Shown here: positions 11,459-22,204 of the stretch, piece after piece
How the letters are laid out: each line of letters begins with the position of its first letter
Position numbering within the stretch: the stretch's first letter is position 1
Assembly: GCA_015680905.1 (NCBI GenBank)
Contig: CM027378.1
Span: 2,232,001 to 2,296,000 of the forward strand
Direction of reading: 5' to 3'
Source: Coptis chinensis
Taxonomy: Eukaryota; Streptophyta; Magnoliopsida; Ranunculales; Ranunculaceae
DNA length: 64,000 nt
Translations under genes and position numbers: made by a program
Notes under the pieces: generated by a model
The model's input: the letters and a program-made list of their open reading frames with translations, nothing else
Told to the model about the DNA's origin: nothing
The model's database searches: none

Positions 11459-13010
11459 AGCCACTTTTCCCAATGCATTTACCAACTAAAATAGTTTTCA
11501 CAAGATCAAATTCATCAACCAAACTATTTTGCTCCATATATCCCCGCTTTCCTTTCAAATCCCTAAATCCTTGCACAAAGATATAATTTCTATTTTTTTT
11601 TGGCGAGAATCTAATCCTAAACCTCCCAAATTTGCATCTCGATTTCTCTTTTTACCATTAGTGTGCGGAGTTCTTTTTAGTCTCATAGGTTGCCTCAGCT
11701 ACACCGAAGTATCACCTACATTATATATCCCGACATTTGTTTGTTCTTGCGCTCTCAGGTTTGTTTCCTCCATACCCTCTTCGGGAACAATATACGAATT
11801 CCTTCTTCCTCTTTTGAATGAATCGGAAGATCTGAAAAGGCCTCGCTTTATGGTTTTCATCAACGCAAAAAGAAAAACCATCCATCTCATTAATTCCTTG
11901 TGCTCGTACTTTGCACCCTCGGCCAAAGATACTGAGTTCCCTCAACTTCATCGGTTGCCTCGGATACAACAAAGATCATCACGAAGTTCCTTCTCCCGAA
12001 AATTTAAAGATCTATCGAAGAACACCCTCCCTTTCAATGGCTTCATCTACTTCACTGCTTTTTTGATGTTCCTCCGAACATGAGATTCCCTGAAAAGTCT
12101 TTTATCATCTTCTCTATGACTAGATAAAACGGACCCCCGATCTCCTTCGGACTCGACTGATCATTTCAACTCCGACAATCTCACAATCTTGTAAAGAGCG
12201 AGGACTCTCTTTGCCCATTCCATCAAACTGATTCGAAACCAAACTGTGAGCTTCCTGCATTGCCCCTGATCTTCCATTTCTTTCTTAGAGGACATATCCT
12301 ACAATAATTCTTGTGAAAGTGAAACAAGTGAATCTTTTTCTTCATTTCGATCCTCCTGCAATATTGTAACATGCGAGGTCAATGAATCAACAGATGCCAA
12401 CTCAGAACCATCCACGATTAAGCCTCGACTAGACGACTTATCCGAAGGTCCCAATGAACTATCCACTACCTCCTCATGCTCAACACTCACACTTTGCTTT
12501 CTCCTTCGACATTCCCAACATCCCCCTCTCAAACAAACAAATCAACACCGCTTTGCCCATCCGCTAAGACGGCTTCCTCCATCACAACTTCTTATACCGG
12601 TAACGCTTTCCAATGGGCTCGAGAACCGATCAATGGTCACCGATTTAGAGTTATTGCCACCCTCAGCCTACCTTTGGCGATCGCAGGTGTCGTCTTGATG
12701 TAAGATGCCGCCAGTCGTCAGTAGCATCACCTCCCTCCTCATTTACGGACTTGGCATTTTTACTAGAGGATGATTTGGCTTTGGTGTTCTCGCTTATTCC
12801 TAAACCGTTGCAACTTTTTTTTTCGGGTCCAAATGCAATAAGATCAGTCTTATTATTGTTCTTATTCTTATCCTTATCCATCATATTGATCTCGTCTTAT
12901 TTTATTTTCAATAACAATTACTTCCATTCACCATTTAATCACAGCATGCGCGGCAGCCGTTCCAAGGCTTTTATACCACCTAAAGGCCTAAGATAGGAGA
13001 ATGAGGTTCA
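11459..13010 (-). pseudogene. Unidentified decayed coding-like region
   Basis: Less AT-rich than its surroundings. The minus strand has successive open stretches in changing frames: 12663-12884 (starts MMDKDKNKNNNKTDL, charged, Ser/Lys-rich), 12299-12532 (contains SVDSLTSHVTILQEDRNEEK) and 11699-11972 (contains DENHKARPFQIFRF). Acidic, Ser/Lys-rich composition and the loss of frame suggest an old protein-coding gene or the ORF1 of a LINE. I do not recognise a family. A plus-strand frame of 184 codons (11529-12083) overlaps it and looks like an antisense shadow. Confidence 0.3.
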
Positions 13011-13660
13011 TGTTTAAGTATCCTTCGGGTTTTGCCTATATTCTTTGCTTTAGCGATTAAGTTCCCTTTTTCGAGTGGTAGCGCCTATACCGTTTAGTGC
13101 TTTGGCTAGTTAGTACATATCAGATATATCCTACAGTGGTGTACGTTATTTGGGGCTTAACCAATATGATTCTCTGTCATAGTTGATTGTATCTCTTTCG
13201 TTTAGTAGTTATTGACTTAGTGTGCTAACACATTGTTTGTGTATTTTTTTAATACTGTGTAGAAGTTGTTATATGATTATATTTTTAGTTTACTTATTAA
13301 ATAAACTAACACATTCTTCTTCATATTGTTTTGTAGGTTATAAGTGAGATAACACGGTAGCTCAATTAAGTTTGTTTGAGATGGATTGGTTGATTAGCAA
13401 TTTGTTGCATGGGTTATGTAAATTACATTGTTGTTGGATTATGAGACTTGAATTTGAATCAAGTGCTTAAGTTATTTAATTTTTTTCTCCGTGAATAAAT
13501 CATGTAATATGAACAAGTTCTTGGAATGATTTATGTTAGTAATAAAAGTATGATTCTTGTTTCCATAATGGACTCTAGCTGTCAAGTGTCTGAATGTATT
13601 GGTGGTGTCGGAATGTATTGGTTTATAGGAATTTTCAGATTTACAGGAAAAAAAAAAATA
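13011..13660. other. Non-coding stretch
   Basis: AT-rich, nothing recognisable. Confidence 0.4.
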
Positions 13661-14064
13661 AAAATAGAGGAGTTATGACGGCTTCCAAAGAACTGTCGTG
13701 TGGCATACCAATTCTTGACAGTTTTTAGTGTTAATTTCTTGACGCTTTTGTTTCTCAGGATGACACTTAAATAAAAACAAATATAAATGAAGGTTTATTT
13801 TTGACACTTTTTCTAATAAATTATGACGGTTAAGTAAAACATGTCATGCAAAAGGATCCAGCATGACGTTTATAAATGAGTTTTGTCATATTAAATTCGA
13901 GCTTTGATGTCGGCTTCTCTAGAACCGTCATCAAAATTATGACGCTTTTGGTTAACTTTTATGACGGGCTCCATAATGATGACGGTAGTGTTTTTAATGA
14001 AAAATGTCATTAAACTGTTTCATGACGGCTAAAAGCCGCCATCACAAGTCATTTTTTAGTAGTG
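13661..14064. mobile_element. CACTA transposon terminal region (right end)
   Basis: The last bases, TTTTTTAGTAGTG, are the complement of CACTACTAAAAAA, a classic CACTA terminus. For the preceding 400 bases the words ATGACGG, GACGCTTTT and CCGTCAT recur in both orientations, as CACTA subterminal repeats do. I cannot find the matching left end nearby, so either the element is truncated or its other end is far off and degraded. No transposase was seen. Confidence 0.6.
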
Positions 14065-15121
14065 TAGTCAAATACTATGTTGTGTTCATTTGAGTCTAGA
14101 ATTGAAGTCTTGAAAATTTCATAGAAGGAAATCCGTTCTATCTTGGGAGATAGTTTCCCATCAACCTTCAAGCACCGAGGGGAAAATCTGTCTTAAGGAC
14201 ATAGTGAATCTTCACTTTCGGGATTTAATCATTGGTAAATTAAGTTCATTAGTTGAACTAAAAGGTTTGTTTGTTTGTTGATATTAAAGGTTTGTTCATA
14301 TCAATTTGATTTTCATGTTTACTTAACAATAAGTATATTTTTTGGAATAAGTTTCCTACAGATTCCTTATCAAGTTCGTAAAAGAGTCAGTGGGTATGCA
14401 CGTCCTACATTGTAGTGCTACTTTATAATAAGGTACATGCATACGTGTGAAATATCTGCAGAAAAAGAATTAGTACATGAACATCATGTGGACCAAGAGA
14501 CGGGCGCATTTTTGCTACAATTTCGCAACGCGCAGTTTGCTTAGGAACGAATACAAAAGTGCCACTTGTTCATTCAAAACGGAACCAACAATTTGAATCC
14601 GTTTCTGGTGGGACTGGTGATAGTGAAGTCAACAGCACGTTTTACTTTGTCTAGTATACAGTTGTCTGGCTATGTTATAGGATTCATGCCACGGGGCCCC
14701 ACCATAAAAAGCAAATGTTAGTTTTAATAGGAAATTATTCTAAAAGGGAACAAATGGCTCGTAGGATTTCCCCAAACCCCAAAATTTGTCCCGATCACGA
14801 GCTTTATTCCTTAGAGTGTTTTGTGATTTTCCCCAATTTATGATTTTTTTTTCTTTAATTAAAACATGAAGCTATGTATAACAAAAAAAATAATAGTAAT
14901 ACTAATACTAATAATACATTAGAACCTCGTTAATTTAATACACAAATATTTAATTATTACGCTTAATTAATGAAATTTTATGGTCCCGAATCGGCCCAGT
15001 AGACTAAATTAATAATTTCGTTAAATTTGTAAGATAATAGATTTCAAAACCCTTTTAGAGTTTAGTGGAGCCTCTTTAATATATACATTGATAAAAAAGA
15101 GTCATGTATTAGACGCCACAT
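14065..15121. other. Non-coding, AT-rich
   Basis: No gene or clear repeat structure was recognised. Confidence 0.4.
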
Positions 15122-15823
15122 AAATTAGATTGGGCAGCCTTCAGCCCAACAACGGCCCCAACCAATACACCCCCATACCGGCTACAACCTACTCTAACTG
15201 GTCATCTCTCTCGCAATTTCTCATCCAAAACCCAAAACTCCCTCGCAATTTCCACCAATCACTCGTGATTTAATTATTGACCACCAATCACTGTCTTCAG
15301 TTTCGAATATCAATTTTTGTGAGTGCATTTTGTTTAATACCTCAAATTCCATCGGTATTGGGCAACCACTCAAACGACCCGAGGGTTTCGTTTATGTATA
15401 CACTCAAACGACGCAGCGAGGTCGTTTTGTATATGACCCAAACGACTCCATGAGGTCGTTTTGTATATGGCCCAAACGACCCCATGAGATCGTTTGAATG
15501 TCTTTGTTTTTTTTTTAATATTCTTTGTACATTAGTTGTACGAGTTAATATAAGATTTTTGAGTTATTTGAATTGTACATGGAATGATCGTTTTGAGTTA
15601 AAAATTCAAGAGTTTTGTCTCAAACGACATGCGCAGACCGTATGAGTGTACACTCAAACGACATGGCGAGACCATTTGAATGTATACTCAAACGATCCGA
15701 GGGTTTCGTTTTGGCGAGACCGGTTGAATTGGTTGTTGAGCCTAGGCTTTGATGGCAAACTTGTAATATGACAAACTTGTAAAAAAAAAAAAATTTGGGG
15801 TGGGGGTTTGCCCAATCTAATTT
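15122..15823. repeat. Inverted-repeat-flanked element full of CGTTT palindromes
   Basis: AAATTAGATTGGGCA at 15122-15136 is the exact complement of 15809-15823, and weaker similarity continues outward. Inside are two clusters (15363-15500 and 15630-15720) of short palindromic units of the form AAACGACCNCATGAGGTCGTTT separated by words such as TGTATATGGCCC. The arrangement suggests a non-autonomous inverted-repeat transposon with internal iterated palindromes. No coding capacity. Confidence 0.5.
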
Positions 15824-18038
15824 GATTAGTGCCCGATTGAATCACTATAAAAAATAGTGTCATTTGGTGAAATTTAAGTCTAGCTGGATCTCATCTCTAC
15901 ACGCTAAGAAGTTCTGGTATGGTATTTTCATATTGTAAGAGGAAATTATTTAACGTCATTGTCGTCTTCAATGCTTCTTTACATGAATCTAACTCCATGG
16001 TACAACATCATAGATAATTATTTATAAAATAAAGTTTCAAAATTCATAAAATATTTGGATTAACTATTAATTTATCGATTAATTAATATAATTAGTAATT
16101 TACCGATTAAAAAACCCGCTTAATTAAAAAACCTCCCAAACGTAAAAAAAAATAATAATAATAGTTAAATATGTTCTTTAAGACCATTGAATTTGGATTT
16201 GTATCCTCGACATAAGTTAACTAATCAAAAATTGAAATTAGATACCAGTGCAAACTAACAAAGTTGGTAAAACCTCTAGGTAATGATATTGGAGGTGTGG
16301 GGCTTAAACCCCTACCAACATCATTGAGATATAAATCTCATTTAAAATATGCTTGCCAATAATAAAAAATTTAAATAATTATAAAGGGTGTGTTTGATAA
16401 TAATGTTTCGCCACGAAGAGTTGCCTTTTAAAATAAAATAAAAATAAAAATAAAAATACCCTCACTATAATAATATTTTTCATGTTTATGTTCATTCTAT
16501 GTTTTGCAACAAATATTGTCAAAATTCACCCATTATAAGTGATACTACAAGAAAAAATAATAATAAATAAAAATAGCTAAGTCCCAAAATATTTTAGGCA
16601 TGTGACTAACCTCAAACTTTGATTCTCGACTTGGGTTAGTGAGTTGGACTAGGACAAAGGTTAGCAGAAGTTGATCATAGGTTGACTAAGGAACCTTTGG
16701 ATTTGGTTTGACTACTTATTGACTTAGTTTGACCAATTAGAACGAGAGAGGCGACGAGTATCAACATTTGTTTTTCTACACTTCAGAGGGGGAAGGAGAG
16801 GTTGGTGTTGTAGTTTAAAAGTTACCGAATATTCTCGAAATATTGACCAAACTTACTTCATTTTTCTAAAAAAAATGACACAGTTTCACTTGTATTTTTG
16901 GCATTTTGTACATTATTTTGAATGTAGCGGAATTGCACTTTTACAGATATCCATCAAATGTATATTCAACCAAATAGGCAATATAAAACAATAAACATCC
17001 ATTTGTGAATTTGGTGACTATTTACCATTTAATAGACATTCATACATAAATAACTCACACAAAAAAGTTGATCTGAAATTTAGAATTTTTTACATTTTTA
17101 ACCTTGTCACTTTTACAAAATTCACAAGACCAACACTTCTATCGCTCAAAAAACAAAAAAATTCGACAAAATCTGTCAATATTTTTCAACCTATTATAAA
17201 ACACGATAGAAATTCACAATACCAACACTTATACACAAATAAGAAAAAACAAAAAACGTTTTGTCATAAACGTGTATAGGTTGGTTGTATTCCTTGCCAT
17301 TTTTTGTCATATGCACCATGGATTTGAGAAGTCTAATCTACGAGCTATACCATGTTGTTCCTCTATTTGCATGACAGGTGCCTACAAAAGATATACAATT
17401 GGTGCTATTAAACTCAAATGAAAGTATGCTGAAATTTAATTTTCTTAAAAAAGAAAAGAAAGAGAAGGTATGATAATAGACAAACAAGAATATATTCGTG
17501 TACCTGAAAGGATTGTGTACTAGGAATGTGGGTCATCGCTGGATTAATATTTCCTACTGGAACCTGCAGAATGGTTTAAACAATTTTTTCACTTACAAGA
17601 AAATCTAAACTGTTAGTATACCCTTGCCTCAACAAAACATAGTATACCCTGATAACAAAACAAAGTTTGAACATATTCATTAAAACTCACTTTCCCATTT
17701 GCCAGAATAGATTTAGGGACCTTTTTTTTTTAAACCCCCCAAAAGTGTTTCAGTTTTGGGTTAACCACCCATTTTGAAAATCTCTAGAGTTTGCTTTTGA
17801 TCTAAGGACAAACCTTCATTTACTCTTCCCCAGTACAGTACGACATTTTCAACAACACAGTGTTGGGAGAGAGAGAGACTGCAAACAAAACCAGCCAACA
17901 CAAATTTAGTGAAAGAAAGAAAAAAAAAACCTGAAAACCCTTTTGGTTACCGACTAGACTTCTCTGCAAAACCAGATTTTATTATGCTACTGGACAAAGT
18001 GATGAACAAGAGAAATAGACACACATCTCTTATTATCA
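15824..18038. other. Non-coding, AT-rich
   Basis: No gene recognised. Two similar words (AATTCACAAGACCAACACTT and AATTCACAATACCAACACTT) lie about 90 bases apart near 17118 and 17211. Confidence 0.4.
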
Positions 18039-18100
18039 AACTACTGTTGCCATTATATCACAAATAACAAAATTAAACTATCAAACTACTGTTGCCATTC
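18039..18100. repeat. Short direct repeat at the FAR1-fragment breakpoint
   Basis: TATCAAACTACTGTTGCCAT occurs twice about 43 bases apart (around 18035 and 18079). The second copy forms the last codons of the FAR1-like fragment, so the repeat marks where that gene breaks off and may reflect repair at the breakpoint. Confidence 0.55.
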
Positions 18101-18268
18101 ATATGCCTCTTCATGCGTATCAAACTCCATCCCCAAAATAGGAATGCACTGCTCATCATCCCTATAATTCTCATCTCCTACAACAAAATCATTTAAACCA
18201 CCATTTTCTGTTTCTTGGACTGTTTCATCACCAATATCGATGTGCACTTCATTTCCATGGTTCTCCAT
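18086..18268 (-). pseudogene. FAR1/FHY3-like N-terminal fragment
   Basis: Sixty codons from ATG. The end reads IPILGMEFDTHEEAYEW, the conserved start of the FAR1 DNA-binding domain (family form VGMEFDSEEEAY followed by FYN.YA). The first 40 residues are acidic, as in FAR1-related proteins. FAR1/FHY3 proteins are transposase-derived transcription factors in light signalling. Here the protein stops after EWQQ, before the zinc-binding part, so it is a truncated copy. It lies divergently about 570 bases upstream of the P450 gene. Confidence 0.65.
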
Positions 18269-18746
18269 CCTACAACCAATTTAAAATGTATTCGGTCTAT
18301 TCATCAAAGACCTTGTGTGGGATCAAAATAGAATGAACAGAAAAAGGGGGTGGGGGGTGATTGGGGAGCATACCTTGCGTAGGAACTCAATGAGATAAGT
18401 GGAACTCAATGAGATGAGTGAGGGAAGAAATAAATACTTGAGTTCTATTCTCTTTCCATCTTCAATTTCTAGTTATCATTTTTTTTGGTTTTGGCTTACT
18501 TTGGTTTTGTTTTAGTTTTGCTTGTTTTAGTCGTACAGGTAGTGCAATACTATGAATTGAGAAAGTTAGCTTTTGGTTTGGGTTTGGGTAGAGAGAAACG
18601 GGGAAATTTTTGGTCCGTAATTATTACCACGTGGAGTTTTTTAACTGGGCCAGAAGCAAACTATGCATAGCAAATATTGCAGCAAAAATGAATCCACCAA
18701 GAGACCTCTATAATTGAGTTTTTCTAGATTACGTACGCAGAAACAG

Positions 18747-18754
18747 TATATATA
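18747..18754 (+). promoter_or_regulatory. Probable TATA box of the P450 gene
   Basis: TATATATA lies about 90 bases before the P450 start codon, in a CA/CT-rich leader (CACTCTGACTCACTCATTG) typical of plant transcription starts. Confidence 0.5.
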
Positions 18755-18806
18755 ATATTTCACTCTGACTCACTCATTGATCCCTTTTCATTCCCCACTC
18801 TAAGTC

Positions 18807-18953
18807 ATGTATATGCAAAATCCCAATCTTCACCGATGCACAATCCCACTCTTAAGCAATGGATACGAACTTCAACACTTCCGGCGCCTATCATTGTTAG
18901 TTTCATCGTTATCCTTCTCTTCTATTTCTTTAAGAAGAGAAGCAGTAACATGA
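18807..18953 (+). other. Upstream ORF overlapping the P450 start
   Basis: Two in-frame ATGs (18807 and 18813) lie before the P450 start at 18836 in a different frame. The frame runs 48 codons to TGA at 18951, overlapping the first 118 bases of the P450 coding region. If both are in the mRNA leader they could reduce P450 translation. No known peptide is recognised. Confidence 0.4.
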
Positions 18954-19804
18954 TCAAGACCAAGAAGGCACCTGAGGTAGTGGGAGCATGGCCTGTAATT
19001 GGACGTCTCAATTTATTGAGTGTTCCTAAACCTGCTTATATAGTGTTGGGCGAACTAGCTGATCAATATGGTCCCGCATTTAGTATCCAATTTGGCATGC
19101 ATCCAATACTGGTGGTAAGTAGTTGGGAGCTGGTGAAGGCCTGTTTCACTACAAATGACAAATTCTTTTCCAGCCGTCTAGTTAACAAAGTCATCAAATA
19201 CATGTTCTATGATCAGAAGACTATTTCATTTGCACCGCACGGGCCCTACTGGCGTGAGCTTCGTAAGATGATAACTCTTAATCTTTTATCCAATGAACGC
19301 CTCAAAATGCTCAAGCACCAAAGGATTTCAGAGATGGATGCTTGTTTAAAAAAGCTGTACGAATTGTCAACGAAAAGAAAAGACGAGAAGGCAGGGGTAT
19401 TGGTGGATATGAGTAAATGGTTTGGCGATATTTACTTTAATGTGGTTACCAGAATTGTAGCGGGAAAGCATATTTTTGGGCCCAAAACTGAAAGGTACAA
19501 GAACGTGATGGAAGAGGCGCGCCGTCTTATGGACGTCATGGTTTTTTCCGATGTGATACCATATTTAGGATGGTTGGATAGGTTGCGAGGAGTGGACAGC
19601 GAAATAAAGCGGACGGCCAAAGAATTGGATTCTGTTCTTGAGAGCTGGGTGGACGAACATCGTCAAAAGAGGGTGTCAATCTCAGCTGGAATCGGAGGCA
19701 TTGTAAACATAACAGAAGAGGAGGAAATAGATTTATAGACTATTATAGCGAAGAACAAACTACTAGGTGACGATCCTGGTACTTTAATAAAGGCTATTGT
19801 CCAG
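18836..19804 (+). pseudogene. Cytochrome P450 (CYP82-like), exon 1, with in-frame stop
   Basis: Microsomal monooxygenase N-terminal half, 323 codons ending at a splice donor (CAG/GTATGTG). Residues 17-33 form a membrane anchor followed by KKR; residues 45-56 (APEVVGAWPVIG) are the hinge before the catalytic domain; WRELR at 139-143 is the helix C WxxxR heme-propionate motif. Length and order fit the CYP82 family, which usually has one intron at about this point. ATG at 18836 is chosen because it starts directly before the anchor. Codon 301 (19736-19738) is TAG, yet the next 22 codons stay open to the splice site. So either the gene is recently inactivated or this allele or base is wrong. CYP82 enzymes act in specialised metabolism; the substrate cannot be told. 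Confidence 0.85.
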
Positions 19805-19948
19805 GTATGTGAATCAAACTCTGATTTTAGTGATGTACAAGCCGTGCACACACCAACACACATAATTTCCTTTCTTCCAAAAAGAAGTGTCATGGACAGA
19901 TAAAGTATCATGTCGCAGTCCCGTCTCACTACTGTGTTAAGAGGAGAA

Positions 19949-20010
19949 GTCTATGTAAGATTCTAATTTCCTAATGGCAGGTAAGGTCTGCCTAACCCTA
20001 TAAACCTTTT
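19949..20010 (+). repeat. Second copy of the retroposon-like 3' end
   Basis: GTCTATGTAAG, TAATGGCAGGTAAG and GTCTGCCTAACCCTA occur in the same order as at 6450-6520. No clean poly(A) follows. Confidence 0.4.
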
Positions 20011-20706
20011 TCAGAAAATATATATGCCACGTGCTATGCACATGTTCAATAATTTGGCACATATGTTGTGCCTCTTAGTTCAGCTGAAATAGTTGACCAA
20101 ACCAAAAAGTAAACATGACTAAATTTGTAAATATGCAAAAGTATATGGGCAAAACTGTATTAAATCAGACAAAAAGTGACGAAGTGATTGAGAAATACAT
20201 AAAAAAATATTAAAACACTATTGCAGGACTGTAGATGAGGAGCGCGATTATTAAAGTATTTTAGATATATATGTTAAGAGCAACCCACCATGTCTATTGG
20301 GTCGAAGTGGTCGAACACCCTTGTTATTATCGGTCATTTAGTTTTCTTTTCTTTTTTTTTATTATAAAAGTTACGGGTTTAGGCTAACCAGAACTTGTAT
20401 TCATCTACTAAAAGATTACATCTCCTCATAGAGGTCCACAAATTAAAATTCATGAACGACAACCTAGAACCTAAAATCGAAACAAGAAAATTACAACCAC
20501 CACATACAGTGGCGGAGTGAGGAATTTGAGTGAGGGTTAGCCACACCAAAAATAAAACAAAAATAAAAATAATAAAATAATAAATATTCCCAGAGTGTTG
20601 TTTTCATTAGTATTTTGAATCTTATTGTATGTAAATCTTCAAATCACAAAAAACATATACAAAATACTAGCTAGATTACTTAAGTGAAGAGAAATCACAC
20701 GTACAT
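20011..20706. other. Ancestral intron DNA left of the Tat element
   Basis: AT-rich with no coding sequence. CAGTGGCGGAG near 20509 looks like a frequent hAT-type terminus, but no partner end was found. Confidence 0.4.
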
Positions 20707-21136
20707 TGTAGATGTAGTGTTAACTGGACAAGGACCTGACGATTGGGATGATATGGAATGGCTGCACTCTTGTTGTGATAAGAGTTACCTACGTATCAAG
20801 TTTCTCGAGGTAAACTTGAATCAAGCCTTACATAGTTAATCTCTCTCTATTTATAGATGCGTGCTCGGACCGTTATGAATTGTAGATCCACTTGTATGCT
20901 ATCTTGATGATTTGTCATTACTTTGTTGTTACAAAGTTAATGTCTCCTTGATTGTGGCGTTGATTGAGCTCCAAGATTGTGCTAGTGGATTTGATACCAT
21001 AAATGGCTGTAACTGATGTTGTAGACGACCTGAGTGATGGGTCGTTGGTATGATTTGATGTAGTGCGACGAGCTGAAGATAGGACGTCCTGGCATGTGGA
21101 CACGTGTCCTGTAGTGTGGAATTGAGGGTACTTACA
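20707..21136 (-). repeat. 3' LTR of the Tat element
   Basis: 430 bases, starting TGTAGATGTAG and ending GGGTACTTACA, matching 41327-41758 along its whole length with scattered substitutions. It contains a TATA-like CTATTTATAGATG near 20850. Confidence 0.93.
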
Positions 21137-21150
21137 CAGCCCCCTTTATT
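21137..21150 (-). other. Polypurine tract of the Tat element
   Basis: On the minus strand AAAGGGGGCTG directly precedes the 3' LTR, which is where plus-strand priming takes place. Confidence 0.75.
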
Positions 21151-21506
21151 TTTTATCCGTTCTTTGGGACAGCTGTTGCGTGGAGAAAAGGAACAGTTAA
21201 AAAGTAAAGTTGGAAAACACGTGTCTGACAGCTGTTTTGTTTTGAATTTAGGTTTTGGGGAATGTGCGGGGACTGTTTGGGCTGGATTTGTGCGCCCGAT
21301 TTTATGGTTGTTTATGGGCGTGTAATGATTTAGATTTTGGGAACACGACACGTTTTTGTGTTTTCGAGGTTGTTGGGTAGTTGAGGGGTTTTGACTTGAG
21401 GATTTCGCTTGCTCAGTTCTCATTCTAGACAAAGAGAACGAAAAACCCAGAGCGAAAGAAAAAGAAAAGAGAAAAACTTAACCTTTTTGCGTTCTTCCGT
21501 ATCAGG

Positions 21507-21550
21507 TGTGTCTTTTGATCTTGCAAATTTTTCTCTTTTGTTAATTATAG
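21507..21550 (+). other. Possible 5' UTR intron of the antisense gene
   Basis: CAG/GTGTGTC ... TTAATTATAG/ATCTC lies directly before the ATG at 21559. Good splice signals in the plus direction, but only 44 bases long, which is short for a plant intron. Confidence 0.3.
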
Positions 21551-21558
21551 ATCTCGTA

Positions 21559-22204
21559 ATGTCTGCTACCAGTGATAGCTTGAGTGGTGAGGTGGAAATT
21601 GATGAATGGAGAGAGAGAACAGTAAGTGATGAAAAAGTTGAGGAGAGGGTTTGTAGTGGTGATGAGGCTTCATCGTCTTCATCGTTGAAGGCGGTGGATT
21701 TGAGGAAGCCTAAGTCGGAGGACTGCTATGCAGCGTTGAGGGAGGAGTTTGGTTGGGTGAAGTCCGACCTGGCTATGTACGACTTGGCTGGGGAGAGGAA
21801 TTTATATACTAATGACTACGTTCCTTAGGGTGGAGGACTAGTTGTTTGTTATGGGCAGTTGAAGGCTAGGATGAGGTTGCCTTTTTCCCACCTTACAGTG
21901 GAAGTGTTGAATTTCTTGGGAAAAGGCCCTTGTCAGTTCGTAGGGAACAGTTGGAGGATTCTTCATGTGTTGGATTTGTTGAATGACAGGGGCTATAACA
22001 TCTGTCTATCGGATGTGTTGGAGCACTTTGTTGTGAGGAGGACGGGTGCTATGAATTTTGGTTTTAATGTTTATAAGGGGAAGTCTCCTATTGTTGTAAG
22101 GGTGAGTAAGGAGGAATGGGGGCGTAAACTGTTGTTGGCTGTGGGTAGCTATTGTCCTCCTGGTTTGGAGATTGACAAACGTGTTGTACAGTCTGTTGGT
22201 AGGT
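21559..22204 (+). pseudogene. Antisense extra gene of the Tat element, N-terminal part
   Basis: Runs opposite to gag-pol, in the 3' region. It starts MSATSDSLSGEVEIDEW, is acidic and Ser-rich, then has a globular region (ARMRLPFSHLTVEVLNFLGK, SWRILHVLDLLNDRG, NFGFNVYKG) resembling the 'putative gypsy type transposon' domain (Transposase_28 type) of plant Gypsy extra ORFs. One in-frame TAG (21826-21828) interrupts it. The frame then runs to RVVQSVG at 22203, where the Athila element is inserted. It continues at 31525 with the same residues repeated. Function of such ORFs is unknown. Confidence 0.65.
22161..22204. repeat. Left copy of 44-bp duplication flanking the nested Athila element
   Basis: It begins TGGTTTGGAGATTGAC and matches 31525-31568 with a single mismatch (T against C). 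It lies directly against the left LTR. Confidence 0.9.

Noticed and set aside
11529-12083. 184-codon ORF on the plus strand
   Set aside because: It overlaps more coding-like minus-strand stretches, has no recognised domain and looks like an antisense shadow.
16552-16575. TACTACAAGAAAAAATAAT as a CACTA terminus
   Set aside because: No matching inverted end or target duplication nearby.
20509-20530. CAGTGGCGGAGTGAGG as a hAT end
   Set aside because: The word is suggestive, but no partner end or 8-bp duplication was found.
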